NCBI GenBank assembly: GCA_028141885.1
Contig: JAOIQU010000004.1
Span: forward strand, 1-63,802
Direction of reading: 5' to 3'
DNA: 63,802 nucleotides
Source of the DNA: Flavobacteriales bacterium
Lineage (GTDB): Bacteria; Bacteroidota; Bacteroidia; Flavobacteriales; UA16
Part shown: piece after piece, positions 37,359 to 46,019 of the stretch
Layout of the letters: every line of letters begins with the position of its first letter
Numbering within the stretch: the stretch's first letter is position 1
Notes under the pieces: model-generated
Database searches by the model: none
What the model saw: only the letters and a program-made list of their open reading frames with translations
Told to the model about the DNA's origin: nothing
Translations under genes and position numbers: made by a program

Positions 37359-38080
37359 GGGTTGACGACGGCTCCAGTTCGGTACAGGGTGTCCTGCCCC
37401 CAAATCACGCCCCGCACTGGCCCGACACTGCCAAACCAGTTGAGGCCCGCTGGACGGTCCACGACCTGCAAGGTGACTTTCTGGTTCGTCAAAGCCTTTT
37501 CCCAGCTCGAGGAATCCACCCCCATTTCCAATCCTCGATTGATGTAATATCCGCACGCATCGCCTTTCAATCGAATGCGGACATCTCGGCTTCGCGCATC
37601 CCAATGCATGGCCTCAATCGTGCCCACCACGTCTCGCTCTAGTTCAGATGCGTCGTGGGTGATCGGACGCAACACCGTCAAAAAAACGACCGCGGTGAAC
37701 ATCGCACCAAGGAAGTGGACGCCACCAATAGGTGCATAGGGTGAGCCAGACTTCAACTCCCGCTCCACAAAAAAAAGTGGGAGACAAACCCCAACGGTCA
37801 GCAGTCCATGCATGATGAGTACACCTGGATCACTCCCCCACCGCCACCAGACCATTGGCGTCCACAACGCCATCCACCAGGTCCAATCTTTCATCAATGC
37901 AAAACAGCGATCCTGAGCGTGGTTCCAAGCCTCTTCCGACGCCATGCTGCGCGGCGTGCGATACCCATAGAGCATGTTCAATGCATGTGGTGGCCATCGG
38001 TCGAGCATCAACACCAACAGCACCATGATGGCCAACGGCAGCCACAGAAACAAAATCATAGCCATGTCCATGAAGCGCAA
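37355..38080 (-). CDS. SdpI-like membrane protein with a C-terminal extra domain
   Basis: A 241-residue protein. Its first 125 residues hold about four membrane segments and the SdpI/YhfL-family block YGYRTPRSMASEEAWNHAQ. SdpI gives immunity to the SdpC toxin in Bacillus; in other phyla the family is widespread with no proven role. Beyond residue 130 lies a soluble, probably periplasmic part (IRLKGDACGYYINRGLEMGV) that I do not recognise. It is convergent with the desaturase gene, overlapping by 4 bases. Confidence 0.7.
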   Translation of the reverse strand: MRFMDMAMILFLWLPLAIMVLLVLMLDRWPPHALNMLYGYRTPRSMASEEAWNHAQDRCFALMKDWTWWMALWTPMVWWRWGSDPGVLIMHGLLTVGVCLPLFFVERELKSGSPYAPIGGVHFLGAMFTAVVFLTVLRPITHDASELERDVVGTIEAMHWDARSRDVRIRLKGDACGYYINRGLEMGVDSSSWEKALTNQKVTLQVVDRPAGLNWFGSVGPVRGVIWGQDTLYRTGAVVNP

Positions 38081-38162
38081 GATGCAATGCGTCGAAGTAC
38101 CTTCCCAGGATGAATTGGACCCTTTTGTCGATTTTGACCCACGGCCGCGTGAAGTCGGAGAT

Positions 38163-38170
38163 TAATTTTT
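38163..38170 (+). promoter_or_regulatory. Putative -7 element (TAATTTTT) of the ATP-grasp gene
   Basis: It ends 5 bases before the ATG at 38176, in an AT-rich stretch. Confidence 0.4.
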
Positions 38171-38175
38171 AAGTC

Positions 38176-39165
38176 ATGGACATCGTTGTCTTAACCGACC
38201 GGCGATATGTCGGGACTGACCTGGCCAAGGGTCCCGTTGAAGGCTACGTCAAAAACGTAATCCTCGAAGACACTTTGGTCTGTGATGCCCTTGCGCGCCT
38301 TGGTTTGCGCGTCTCCAGACGAGCATGGTGCGACCCCGAAGTGAACTGGTCCAACATCACTGGTGCTGTTTTCCGAACGACCTGGGATTACTTCGACCGA
38401 TGGCCTGCCTTTTCGGCGTGGCTTGAAGCAGCCGCATCGAAAACCATGCTGTTGAATGCCCCTTGTATCCTTCGCTGGAACCTGGACAAACATTACCTCC
38501 AAGACCTCGAAGCCGAAGGCATCGCTGTTGTGCCCACTGTTTACTTGTCGCAAGGCTCGACCCTGTCCTTGTTCGAAGTGATGGAGCGCCGAGGTTGGGA
38601 CGATGTGGTTGCAAAGCCAGCCATCGCAGGTGGAGCCTACGACACCTATCGAATCAGCAAGACAAATGGCACGACCCTGGTCTCTCCCATGACTCCCTTT
38701 CATCAAGACTACGAGACCCTATGGCGGGCACTCGTTGCCAAGCAAGACATGTTAGTTCAGCCCTTCTTGCGTGACGTGGTCGAATCAGGTGAAATCTCTC
38801 TGATTTGGATTGAAGGTGAGGTGACCCACGGCGTCCAGAAGAAGGCCAAGAAGGACGATTTCAGGGTTCAAGACGACCACGGCGGTACCGTGTACCCTAT
38901 TGACCTGTCTCCTGAAATGGTTCGAGCTGCGCAGAACATCATGGCCAAGTGCATTCAACACTGTGAAAAACGAGGTTGGGATGCACCGTTGTATGCCCGG
39001 GTTGATTTGATGCGTGGTGACCAAGGTGAGTGGCTCGTCTCAGAGCTGGAGATGGTCGAACCTGAACTCTGGTTTCGTTTTTGTCCGGGCGCCGCTGATG
39101 CGCTGGCCAAGGCGATTCATGGGCGGCTGTTGGGTCAAGGTGCCGCAATTTCAGGACGTACCTGA
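38176..39165 (+). CDS. ATP-grasp domain ligase (DcsG/RimK-like)
   Basis: A 329-residue protein. FRTTWDYFDRWPAF near residues 60-75, PCILRWNLDKHYLQDLEAEG, VAKPAIAGGAYDTYRI and the late SELEMVEPELWFR (metal-binding Glu residues) are the marks of an ATP-grasp fold related to DcsG of cycloserine synthesis and to glutathione-synthetase-like proteins. It is expected to join a carboxylate to an amine using ATP. No biosynthetic cluster surrounds it, so its substrates cannot be assigned. Its last 31 bases overlap the end of the convergent DUF389 gene. Confidence 0.82.
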   Translation: MDIVVLTDRRYVGTDLAKGPVEGYVKNVILEDTLVCDALARLGLRVSRRAWCDPEVNWSNITGAVFRTTWDYFDRWPAFSAWLEAAASKTMLLNAPCILRWNLDKHYLQDLEAEGIAVVPTVYLSQGSTLSLFEVMERRGWDDVVAKPAIAGGAYDTYRISKTNGTTLVSPMTPFHQDYETLWRALVAKQDMLVQPFLRDVVESGEISLIWIEGEVTHGVQKKAKKDDFRVQDDHGGTVYPIDLSPEMVRAAQNIMAKCIQHCEKRGWDAPLYARVDLMRGDQGEWLVSELEMVEPELWFRFCPGAADALAKAIHGRLLGQGAAISGRT

Positions 39166-40586
39166 AGGGCCACGGTATCGACATCCAACCTGAGCAACAA
39201 CCACGCCCCCAACTGCTGTTCAAGCGCCACGGTTCGCATCGAGTCCAAGCTGTCCTGCGCTGCAAAACGCACGTCAATCCAAGGCACGACCTGCTCGTTG
39301 CCATTTCGATCAAGCGACCTGTGATTGGCCACCTCCACACCCACGATGTCAGGGGCTTGGGCCAACATTTCTGCGGGCAACGATCGTGGCAAATCCCGTT
39401 CTTCCAAATCAGACAAGTTGGTTCGAAGCCTCACCAATTCGGCGTCCCGAAGAGACAATGCGGTTTGGCCTTCCGCATAGAGGTTGACCATGCGTTGCAA
39501 ATCTTCCAACCCTGAAGGCCCCTCATTCTGAACCACCTCCAACTGTGCATCGGGCACCTCGTCGGCAAGGCCCTTTTGCCATTGCATCAGCATCTCTGCA
39601 GGCACCGTGGCGCCAAGCAACACCACTTGAACCTTGGGGTCTCCGTCGTCAAAACTGACCACTTGCTTGACCACCTCTGAGCCGGGAAATGAGACGGTTT
39701 CAGAGACGTAAGATTGAATCTTGGCCTTCTGCACCGACCGACTTACGGTGTTGTAAAGGATGAAGGCTGAGGGCAACACCAAAGCCAACAATCCCAGGGT
39801 GAAGTAGCGCTTGTACTTCTGCTCCTTGGCGGCGTCCAATGGCTGAACCACTGGGAAACGCAAATACCTCACGACCAAGGTTGTGCTCGTGGCGATGAGG
39901 ATCGTGTTGATCAAAAACAGATACAGCGCTCCGAAAAAGTAGGTGCCATCCAAATGGGCCAAACCGTAACCCGCCGTGCACAAAGGGGGCATCAACGCAG
40001 TGGCAATGGCCACCCCTGGAATCACGTTGCTTTTCTCTTTCCGCGACCCCGCCAAAATGCCCGTGAGACCGCCGAAGAAGGCCACCATGACATCGAGGAA
40101 GGTCGGGGTCGTTCGCGACAGCAATTCGCTTCCGGCCTCGTTGATGGGGCTGATCAAAAAGTAGAGGGCAGATGACAGGATGGCAATGCCGGTGGCCATC
40201 CCCAAATTGCCCACGGACCTGCGCACCAATCCCAAATCATTCACCCCCACCCCCAATCCGATACCCATAATGGGACCCATCAAGGGTGAAATCAACATGG
40301 CGCCAATGATGACAGCTGTCGAGTTGACATTGAGGCCAATCGATGCGATGACGATGCTGAAGACCAAGATCCACACATTGAAGCCACGGAATTCAGTGTC
40401 GCGTTCGATGCCCGCCATGGTTTGTTCAGGGTCCGCCAGGTCCACAATGCGCAATCTGTCCAAGACATGTGGACGCAACAACGCCACGGTGTCCCTCCAC
40501 CACTGCATCCAATTCAAAGACGTTCCTTGATTGGCATTTGAGGGATTGTCGGTGTTTTCTGGAGAAGCCTTCATTGCGCTCGACAT
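39135..40586 (-). CDS. DUF389 family membrane protein
   Basis: A 483-residue inner membrane protein. The DUF389 core is clear: NSTAVIIGAMLISPLMGPIM, followed by GLVRRSVGNLGMATGIAILSS and GVAIATALMPPLCTAGYGLA, about six membrane segments in all. A soluble C-terminal region (about 270-480) includes a coiled coil (LRTNLSDLEERDLPRSLPAE) and a beta-rich end. Function unknown. The chosen ATG at 40586 follows an AATGTTCG box by 11 bases; a further in-frame start at 40640 would overlap the divergent gene. Confidence 0.85.
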   Translation of the reverse strand: MSSAMKASPENTDNPSNANQGTSLNWMQWWRDTVALLRPHVLDRLRIVDLADPEQTMAGIERDTEFRGFNVWILVFSIVIASIGLNVNSTAVIIGAMLISPLMGPIMGIGLGVGVNDLGLVRRSVGNLGMATGIAILSSALYFLISPINEAGSELLSRTTPTFLDVMVAFFGGLTGILAGSRKEKSNVIPGVAIATALMPPLCTAGYGLAHLDGTYFFGALYLFLINTILIATSTTLVVRYLRFPVVQPLDAAKEQKYKRYFTLGLLALVLPSAFILYNTVSRSVQKAKIQSYVSETVSFPGSEVVKQVVSFDDGDPKVQVVLLGATVPAEMLMQWQKGLADEVPDAQLEVVQNEGPSGLEDLQRMVNLYAEGQTALSLRDAELVRLRTNLSDLEERDLPRSLPAEMLAQAPDIVGVEVANHRSLDRNGNEQVVPWIDVRFAAQDSLDSMRTVALEQQLGAWLLLRLDVDTVALQVRPEIAAP

Positions 40587-40632
40587 TTGCAGGCGACCGA
40601 ACATTTGGCCGCACCTCAAGATTACGTCAGGA

Positions 40633-41541
40633 ATGGACATTGCCTACGCGCCCTGCTACGTTTTAGACGTCCCGGAAGGGCATCGCTTCCCCATGCAGAA
40701 GTACGCGCTCTTGAAAGACCAAATCCTGCACGAAGGCATTGTCACGGCCTCGAACTTCTTCGAGCCCGAGGTCATGCACGAAACGGACATTTTGAGGGCA
40801 CACGATGCCGAGTACTGGCACCGCACCTTGAACGGCCTCTGGACCCGGCAAGAAGAACGACGCAGCGGCTTTCCCTGGTCTGCGGCCATGGTGGAACGGG
40901 AGCGGGTCATCATGCAAGGCACCTTGGATTGTGCCAAACGCGCGTTGCGCTCAGGCACCGTAGCCATGAACATCGCTGGAGGCACCCACCATGCTTATAC
41001 GGATCGTGCGGAAGGGTTTTGCATCCTCAATGATTTTGGCATCGCCGCACAACATCTTCTCGATTCTGGGGACGTTTCCCGCGTCCTCATTGTCGATTGC
41101 GACGTGCATCAAGGCAACGGCAGTGCGGTCATGCTCGCGGATGAACCTCGCGTCACCACCTTTTCGATGCACGGAGCCTCCAACTATCCCATGCACAAAG
41201 AGACGAGCGACGTCGATGTCGCTTTGCCCGACGGCACTTCAGATGACACGTACTTGGAAAGCCTGGAGCGTCATTTGGACACCCTGATCGCCAAAGACGG
41301 ACCGCATCCCGATTTGGTCATGTACCAGTGCGGCGTGGATGTGCTTCAATCTGACAAACTGGGCAAGTTGGGACTGACGATGAGCGGATGCGCGGAACGT
41401 GACCGCTTCGTTTTTGAGCGGTGTGCAGACCACGACATTCCTGTCGTTTGCGCCATGGGCGGTGGATATTCCCCCAACGTCAACACCGTGGTTCAAGCCC
41501 ACGTCAACACCTTCAGGGCAGCCCTCGACACCTGGACTTGA
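40633..41541 (+). CDS. Histone-deacetylase-family (AcuC-like) metal-dependent deacetylase
   Basis: Zinc amidohydrolase that removes acyl groups from lysines, acetylpolyamines or acetoin-related targets. The 302-residue protein has AGGTHHA (the catalytic His pair), DCDVHQGNG (zinc ligands Asp and His), CGVDVLQSDKLGKL (third zinc ligand Asp) and MGGGYSPN (catalytic Tyr). It is shorter than AcuC and matches the small bacterial group of the family. Substrate not defined. The ATG at 40633 is chosen because upstream residues lack homology and overlap the divergent DUF389 start. Confidence 0.88.
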   Translation: MDIAYAPCYVLDVPEGHRFPMQKYALLKDQILHEGIVTASNFFEPEVMHETDILRAHDAEYWHRTLNGLWTRQEERRSGFPWSAAMVERERVIMQGTLDCAKRALRSGTVAMNIAGGTHHAYTDRAEGFCILNDFGIAAQHLLDSGDVSRVLIVDCDVHQGNGSAVMLADEPRVTTFSMHGASNYPMHKETSDVDVALPDGTSDDTYLESLERHLDTLIAKDGPHPDLVMYQCGVDVLQSDKLGKLGLTMSGCAERDRFVFERCADHDIPVVCAMGGGYSPNVNTVVQAHVNTFRAALDTWT

Positions 41542-41545
41542 GGCG

Positions 41546-41593
41546 TCAGCGCGCCACCACAAAAGGCTGTCGCCCTTGCGCCGTTTGGAGCAC
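41546..41593 (-). pseudogene. Lost C-terminal 15 codons of the esterase-like T9SS protein
   Basis: After the TAA at 41594-41596 the frame continues as VLQTAQGRQPFVVAR and then TGA. This is a normal end for a T9SS type A domain; with a Tyr codon in place of TAA the end would read GLSSGMYVLQTAQGRQPFVV, the usual pattern. The piece fits exactly in the gap before the convergent deacetylase stop at 41541. Confidence 0.8.
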
Positions 41594-42808
41594 TTACATG
41601 CCTGAGGACAACCCCTGCAATTCAACCACTGCGCCCTCTGGCGCGTATCCCTGCCCCATGCGTTGCCCCATGACGTTGGTCAACCTCCACTCAGAAGACT
41701 CACGGAAGCGCACTTGGATGACCTCATGGGCCAACGCAGGGTTGGGAAACACCAAAGGAGATGCTTTGACGCTGGGCTCTTCGATGTGGGTTGGCGCCGT
41801 GTGGTCGTAACCTGAACAAAAGGTCACGTAGTCTTCACAAGCCCATTCTCCCAATTTGCCAGCCAAAGCACTGATGGTCAGGTCGTAATACTCGGGATTG
41901 AGGATGTCAATGTGTGGCACGTGACCCGCCCCATCCACCGTGATCAAACAGTGCTCAAGCCCCAATTCTTCAGCCTGCTCATGAATGACCGCGCTGCCAT
42001 CCACGTCGATGATGTTGAAGCCCAAAAGCGAAATCATTCCCTCATCGTACGGAACGGTCCCATCCTCTGTGCCATGGATGCTGAACAAGCGTTCATTGTC
42101 GCCCACCGTCAGAAAGTCTGTCGTTTGCAATGCTCCGGCAATGTTGAACACGCCTTGCACCTCACTGCTGTAACCCGGATTGCCTGAAAGCCCTTCGAGA
42201 CCTCCCTCCAATCCGAGTTCTGTGATGTCGATTTGGGTGGGAATTTCAATGTCTTCATCCACGTAAGCGTGATGCAATGCGATGAACGCTCCCGCACTCA
42301 CGCCACCAAGGTAGATGCGGTTGGGATCTATGCCGTAAGGATTTCCTTCTTCAGCAGATTTCCTGAAAAATCGAACGGCTGCCTTGCTGTCATGAACCCC
42401 ACGCCAAACGGCTTTGATAAACTCGTCTTGGATTTCCAACAAGTTCGCGATGTTGACTCCCAAGCGGTAGCTCATGGAAGCCACCACGTAACCCATTTGT
42501 GCCAAGTCTTCGCTCAACGACACCACGTCCAATCCGTCGTTGCTTCCATACAAAAAGAATCCACCGTGGGCCAAGATCACCAAGGGCCTCTCGGTCAGCA
42601 GATCACCTGAAGGCGCATAAATGTCGACCACCAGCTCAGTCTCCGCACCATCCCAACTCAAGTTTTCACCATAAGGAACGTCGTATGTGATGCTGTGTGT
42701 TTCAAAAGCCCCAGTGTAACGGTATCGATAACCATCGCACTCTTGCTGGGCAAATGTTGGGGTCAGGGCACATGCAAAAGCCAGCATGGCAAAACCCAAA
42801 TTGGTCAT
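41594..42808 (-). CDS. Secreted alpha/beta-hydrolase (carboxylesterase/lipase-like) with truncated T9SS domain
   Basis: A 404-residue protein with a signal peptide (ends PTFAQ). The hydrolase fold is seen in VILAHGGFFLYGSNDGLD (oxyanion HGG), YLGGVSAGAFIAL (nucleophile Ser in GVSAG), HGTEDGTVPY (Asp) and GAGHVPHIDI (His). It resembles feruloyl-esterase or polymer-depolymerase-like enzymes, but the substrate is unclear. The T9SS domain begins at FPNPALAHEV and is cut after GLSSGM by TAA (41594-41596). The start at 42808 was chosen for its signal peptide. It is divergent from the beta-mannosidase unit. Confidence 0.85.
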   Translation of the reverse strand: MTNLGFAMLAFACALTPTFAQQECDGYRYRYTGAFETHSITYDVPYGENLSWDGAETELVVDIYAPSGDLLTERPLVILAHGGFFLYGSNDGLDVVSLSEDLAQMGYVVASMSYRLGVNIANLLEIQDEFIKAVWRGVHDSKAAVRFFRKSAEEGNPYGIDPNRIYLGGVSAGAFIALHHAYVDEDIEIPTQIDITELGLEGGLEGLSGNPGYSSEVQGVFNIAGALQTTDFLTVGDNERLFSIHGTEDGTVPYDEGMISLLGFNIIDVDGSAVIHEQAEELGLEHCLITVDGAGHVPHIDILNPEYYDLTISALAGKLGEWACEDYVTFCSGYDHTAPTHIEEPSVKASPLVFPNPALAHEVIQVRFRESSEWRLTNVMGQRMGQGYAPEGAVVELQGLSSGM

Positions 42809-42909
42809 GTGATTTGTATTTTTCCTGGTCTCCTCTTTGGTCATTTCAAGGGAAGAACAAGGTACAGCGGTTGCGCACCAATTGGTGTCAGGTGCCCTTA
42901 GCTTCTCTC

Positions 42910-42917
42910 TATTTTTA
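42910..42917 (+). promoter_or_regulatory. Putative -7 element (TATTTTTA) of the beta-mannosidase unit
   Basis: It lies 4 bases before the ATG of the 12-codon leader ORF at 42922, the same spacing as in other units of this window. Confidence 0.4.
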
Positions 42918-42921
42918 CGAC

Positions 42922-42960
42922 ATGTCACAACTCCGTACCCCCTTGCTGATTGGACCATGA
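42922..42960 (+). CDS. Possible 12-residue leader peptide coupled to the beta-mannosidase gene
   Basis: ATG 42922-42924 opens MSQLRTPLLIGP and ends with TGA 42958-42960, which overlaps the beta-mannosidase start (ATG 42957-42959) in an ATGA junction. A -7-like box lies 4 bases upstream. If the mRNA is leaderless, ribosomes would load here and reach the downstream gene by termination-reinitiation. Too short for homology; the case rests on geometry. Confidence 0.4.
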   Translation: MSQLRTPLLIGP

Positions 42961-45434
42961 GGCGTTGGTTCGGAGCTTTCCTCATTCTGAGCCTAGCATC
43001 CTGCGGGGAAAAACTTGGTCATGTGGTCGACCTTTCGCAGCTCGAATGGACTGTGGCATGCCAATCGGGGCGCGTTCAACCGTGTTTAGCTGAAGTACCT
43101 GGCCATGTGCTGCCCTCGTTGGTGAATGCAGGGCTCGCCCCAAATCCTGACCACGGAACCCACGAACGTGACGTGCAGTGGGTGGAAGATGAAACCTGGA
43201 CGTACTCGACAAAATTGCCGCCAACGCACATGGCAGGCATGGACAGCGCCGTCTTGACCTTTCAGGGACTCGACACATACGCCCGTGTGCTCGTGGGTGA
43301 CCAATGGGTGCTGTCTGCAGAGAACGCGCACCGGTCTTGGACCTCACTCCCATTTGCCTGCAGCGATGACAGCTTGACACTTGCGATCACCTTCGACCCT
43401 GTGGCCCAGCGCGGAAAAGTGCTTTTGGACAGTCATGGCCTTGTGGTTCCTGCAAGCAACGAGGCCAAACCGCTTGGGCAACAAACCAGTCCTATGACAC
43501 GCAAGCCCGGTTATCAGTTTGGCTGGGATTGGGGGCCACGACTCGCTGGGCCAGGCATCTCAGAAAAGGTGCTTTTGAAGCCTTGGCGCACTGAAGCAAA
43601 CAACATTCCCGTCTTACCCCTTTGCACCGTCCTTGAGGCCGATGAAAAGCTCGCACGCATTGATGTTGAAGGACACGAGGCTTGGAGCCTCGACATCACC
43701 CTTGAGGGACGCGTTGTGGATTGGCGTTGGGTGGGGCATGAAATTCACATGGCCACACCTGAGTTGTGGTGGCCCGCCGGCATGGGGGATCACCCCCTGT
43801 ACACTTGGACGTGGACGCACGCGCAATCGGGCCTGCAACGCGAATTCAAGATGGGCGTGCGGACGCTCGACTGGATTGAACAGGACGACGCATATGGCAG
43901 GTCCTTCCAGCTCGAGGTGAACGGTCATCCCATCCATGCCCGAGGGGCCAACGTGGTTCCTCCAGACTTTCACGACACGCACAACCCCGACCGCTGGACC
44001 AAACTCGTGACACAAGCCTTGGGCGCCAACATGAACATGGTGCGCGTATGGGGCGGCGGCGTGTACCCCCCGGATGCATTTTTCGAGGCCTGCGACCAGG
44101 CGGGACTGCTGGTTTGGCAGGACTTCATGTTTGCATGTGCCATGGTTCCGGACGACCCCGCATTCGTTGAAAACGTTCGCCAAGAAGCCTTGGAGCAGGT
44201 CCGGCGTTTGAGGAATCACCCGTCCTTGGCATTGTGGTGTGGCAACAACGAGGTAGAACGCGCCTGGGCATCGTGGGGGTGGCAAGACATGTACGATTTG
44301 CACGGACCGGACAGCGTGCGACTCGCAGACGCCTACCACCGGCTCTTTCATGAGGTTCTGCCCGACATTGTGGCCGACGAATCCAACCTTCACTACCTGC
44401 AGACTTCACCGACCCTCGATGCCCAAAGTGGCGACGAACACGCATGGGGCGTTTGGTTTGGGCTTGAAGATTTTGACTACTACAGTCGTCACGGCGGGCG
44501 CTTTGCGAGCGAGTATGGACTTCAAAGCTTGCCATGCAAGCACACTTTGAAAGAAGCAGGCATCACGTCTTGGGAGGACGAAGCCCTGCAGTTCCGTCAG
44601 CGAAGCCGCATGGACTGGCTGGAGCCGGGATTCGATGGATGGGACATGATGCATCACTTCATGTCCAAAACCACAGGGGCTCCAGCAGATGGTGATCTCG
44701 ACGACTGGATTTTCAAAAGTCAATGGACCCATGCAGAGGGGATTCGGCAGGCACTCGAGCGGCATCGGACCAGCCGTGGTCAATTTGCGGGTTCGCTTTA
44801 TTGGTCGCTGAATGACGTTTGGCCGGCGGTGTCTTGGTCGACCGTCGATCACGCCGGACGATGGAAGCTTGCGCACCATGCTGCGCGAAGGGCCAATGCA
44901 CCACGGACTGTGCTTTGGGTCAGGCATCGAGAAGATTCCCTGTGCTTCCAGGCCTTCAACGACCTTCCGGAACCCACTGCAGGAGTGATTCAGATTGCAT
45001 TGAAAAACTTCAAAGGGCAGGTGTTGCGTCAGACAGACCTCGAGGTTCAATTGAACGGCAGGCAATCGACCTTGATCAACGTTGGACCCCTGGCCCAATG
45101 GCGCACTCGACCGATGGACACTTACCTAAGTTGGCACTGGAAAGATGGTTCCGACGAGACCCTGGCACGATCTTCTGCCCTGTGGTGTGCTCCTGTCGAA
45201 GCCAATCTCCCTCCTTCGGGCGTTCAATGCGTGAAGACTGACGAAGGATTTGAGGTGAGCACCGACAGCTATGTTCCACTGGTCCAGCTCTTAGCTTCGG
45301 TGCCCGGTCAGTGGTCTGACAACGGCATGACCTTGGAGCCCGGACAACCCGTCAACGTGCATTTTCGCCCAGAATCAGAGGCCAATCTTGAATTCGACGT
45401 TGAGATGCGAAGTTTGGGGAACCCAACTCAATGA
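42957..45434 (+). CDS. Beta-mannosidase lipoprotein (GH2)
   Basis: Hydrolyses terminal beta-mannose residues from oligosaccharides. The 825-residue protein starts with a lipobox (LASC, Cys16), so it should be anchored in a membrane facing the periplasm or surface. GH2 features: the sugar-binding domain with FQGLDTYARVLVGDQ, KPGYQFGWDWGPRL, the RGANVVPPDF block, the acid/base Glu in WCGNNEVE and the nucleophile Glu in FASEYGLQSLP. The length and motifs match mannosidases, not galactosidases. No mannan utilisation genes are next to it except possibly the divergent esterase. The gene ends 7 bases inside the convergent Gre-like gene. Confidence 0.92.
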   Translation: MRRWFGAFLILSLASCGEKLGHVVDLSQLEWTVACQSGRVQPCLAEVPGHVLPSLVNAGLAPNPDHGTHERDVQWVEDETWTYSTKLPPTHMAGMDSAVLTFQGLDTYARVLVGDQWVLSAENAHRSWTSLPFACSDDSLTLAITFDPVAQRGKVLLDSHGLVVPASNEAKPLGQQTSPMTRKPGYQFGWDWGPRLAGPGISEKVLLKPWRTEANNIPVLPLCTVLEADEKLARIDVEGHEAWSLDITLEGRVVDWRWVGHEIHMATPELWWPAGMGDHPLYTWTWTHAQSGLQREFKMGVRTLDWIEQDDAYGRSFQLEVNGHPIHARGANVVPPDFHDTHNPDRWTKLVTQALGANMNMVRVWGGGVYPPDAFFEACDQAGLLVWQDFMFACAMVPDDPAFVENVRQEALEQVRRLRNHPSLALWCGNNEVERAWASWGWQDMYDLHGPDSVRLADAYHRLFHEVLPDIVADESNLHYLQTSPTLDAQSGDEHAWGVWFGLEDFDYYSRHGGRFASEYGLQSLPCKHTLKEAGITSWEDEALQFRQRSRMDWLEPGFDGWDMMHHFMSKTTGAPADGDLDDWIFKSQWTHAEGIRQALERHRTSRGQFAGSLYWSLNDVWPAVSWSTVDHAGRWKLAHHAARRANAPRTVLWVRHREDSLCFQAFNDLPEPTAGVIQIALKNFKGQVLRQTDLEVQLNGRQSTLINVGPLAQWRTRPMDTYLSWHWKDGSDETLARSSALWCAPVEANLPPSGVQCVKTDEGFEVSTDSYVPLVQLLASVPGQWSDNGMTLEPGQPVNVHFRPESEANLEFDVEMRSLGNPTQ

Positions 45435-45874
45435 AGGGCTTTGATGAGGAACGTGCTCGGTCCCATGCGCACCTCATCGCCTGGTTTGGCCCCATGCCAG
45501 GCCTTTGCCAAGGGAGCCTCTGAACTGACTCCCAAAACCAAGGTCCCCTCAAGGTTGAGCTTGCCAAACGGCAATCCAACCAATACCCATGGGCCGGAGG
45601 TCTCCACGAGCACACCCGACGTTACGAAGACGGGGACGACTGAGGCTTTTTGCATGCGCTTCAGCTCTTGCAGCGTCGATTGACTGCGCTTGAGGGTGTC
45701 GTTGACTTGCCGCATCTCTTGGTGAATCATGGCGCGACCCGTCTGATGTTTGTCGCCAGCCGTGCTTTTGGCCTCGGAAGTGAGTGCCTCTTGCAGCGAT
45801 GTCAAGTAGCTTCGCCCCTCCTCCACAGCTTCAGTGAGATGCAACTGCAACGCTTCAAGCACTTTCATCTTCAT
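45428..45874 (-). CDS. GreA/GreB-like C-terminal-domain protein
   Basis: A 148-residue protein: a helical, coiled-coil-forming N-terminal half and a C-terminal domain that ends VLGVSSEAPLAKAWHGAKPGDEV, similar to the end of GreA/GreB (IS..SPLG.AL.G...GD.V). The family is common in Bacteroidota and often misnamed 3-oxoacyl-ACP synthase. It may bind RNA polymerase, but the acidic tip residues of real Gre factors are not evident. ATG at 45874 is preferred over 45928, since TATTTTTC stands 4 bases before it. Confidence 0.7.
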   Translation of the reverse strand: MKMKVLEALQLHLTEAVEEGRSYLTSLQEALTSEAKSTAGDKHQTGRAMIHQEMRQVNDTLKRSQSTLQELKRMQKASVVPVFVTSGVLVETSGPWVLVGLPFGKLNLEGTLVLGVSSEAPLAKAWHGAKPGDEVRMGPSTFLIKALH

Positions 45875-45878
45875 TCCG

Positions 45879-45886
45879 GAAAAATA
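45879..45886 (-). promoter_or_regulatory. Putative -7 element (TATTTTTC) of the Gre-like gene
   Basis: It stands 4 bases before the ATG at 45874 and decides that start over the longer frame to 45928. Confidence 0.45.
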
Positions 45887-46019
45887 CAGTCTCAAATTCT
45901 TCAATGCAGAATTAATATCTGTTGACAATCTTCAAAATGAAACAGCCACGCTACCGCTTAATTTTGAACAGGGCTATAAGTAGCTCATCGTATCAAAACC
46001 AAGTCTTAAAATTTTTCTC

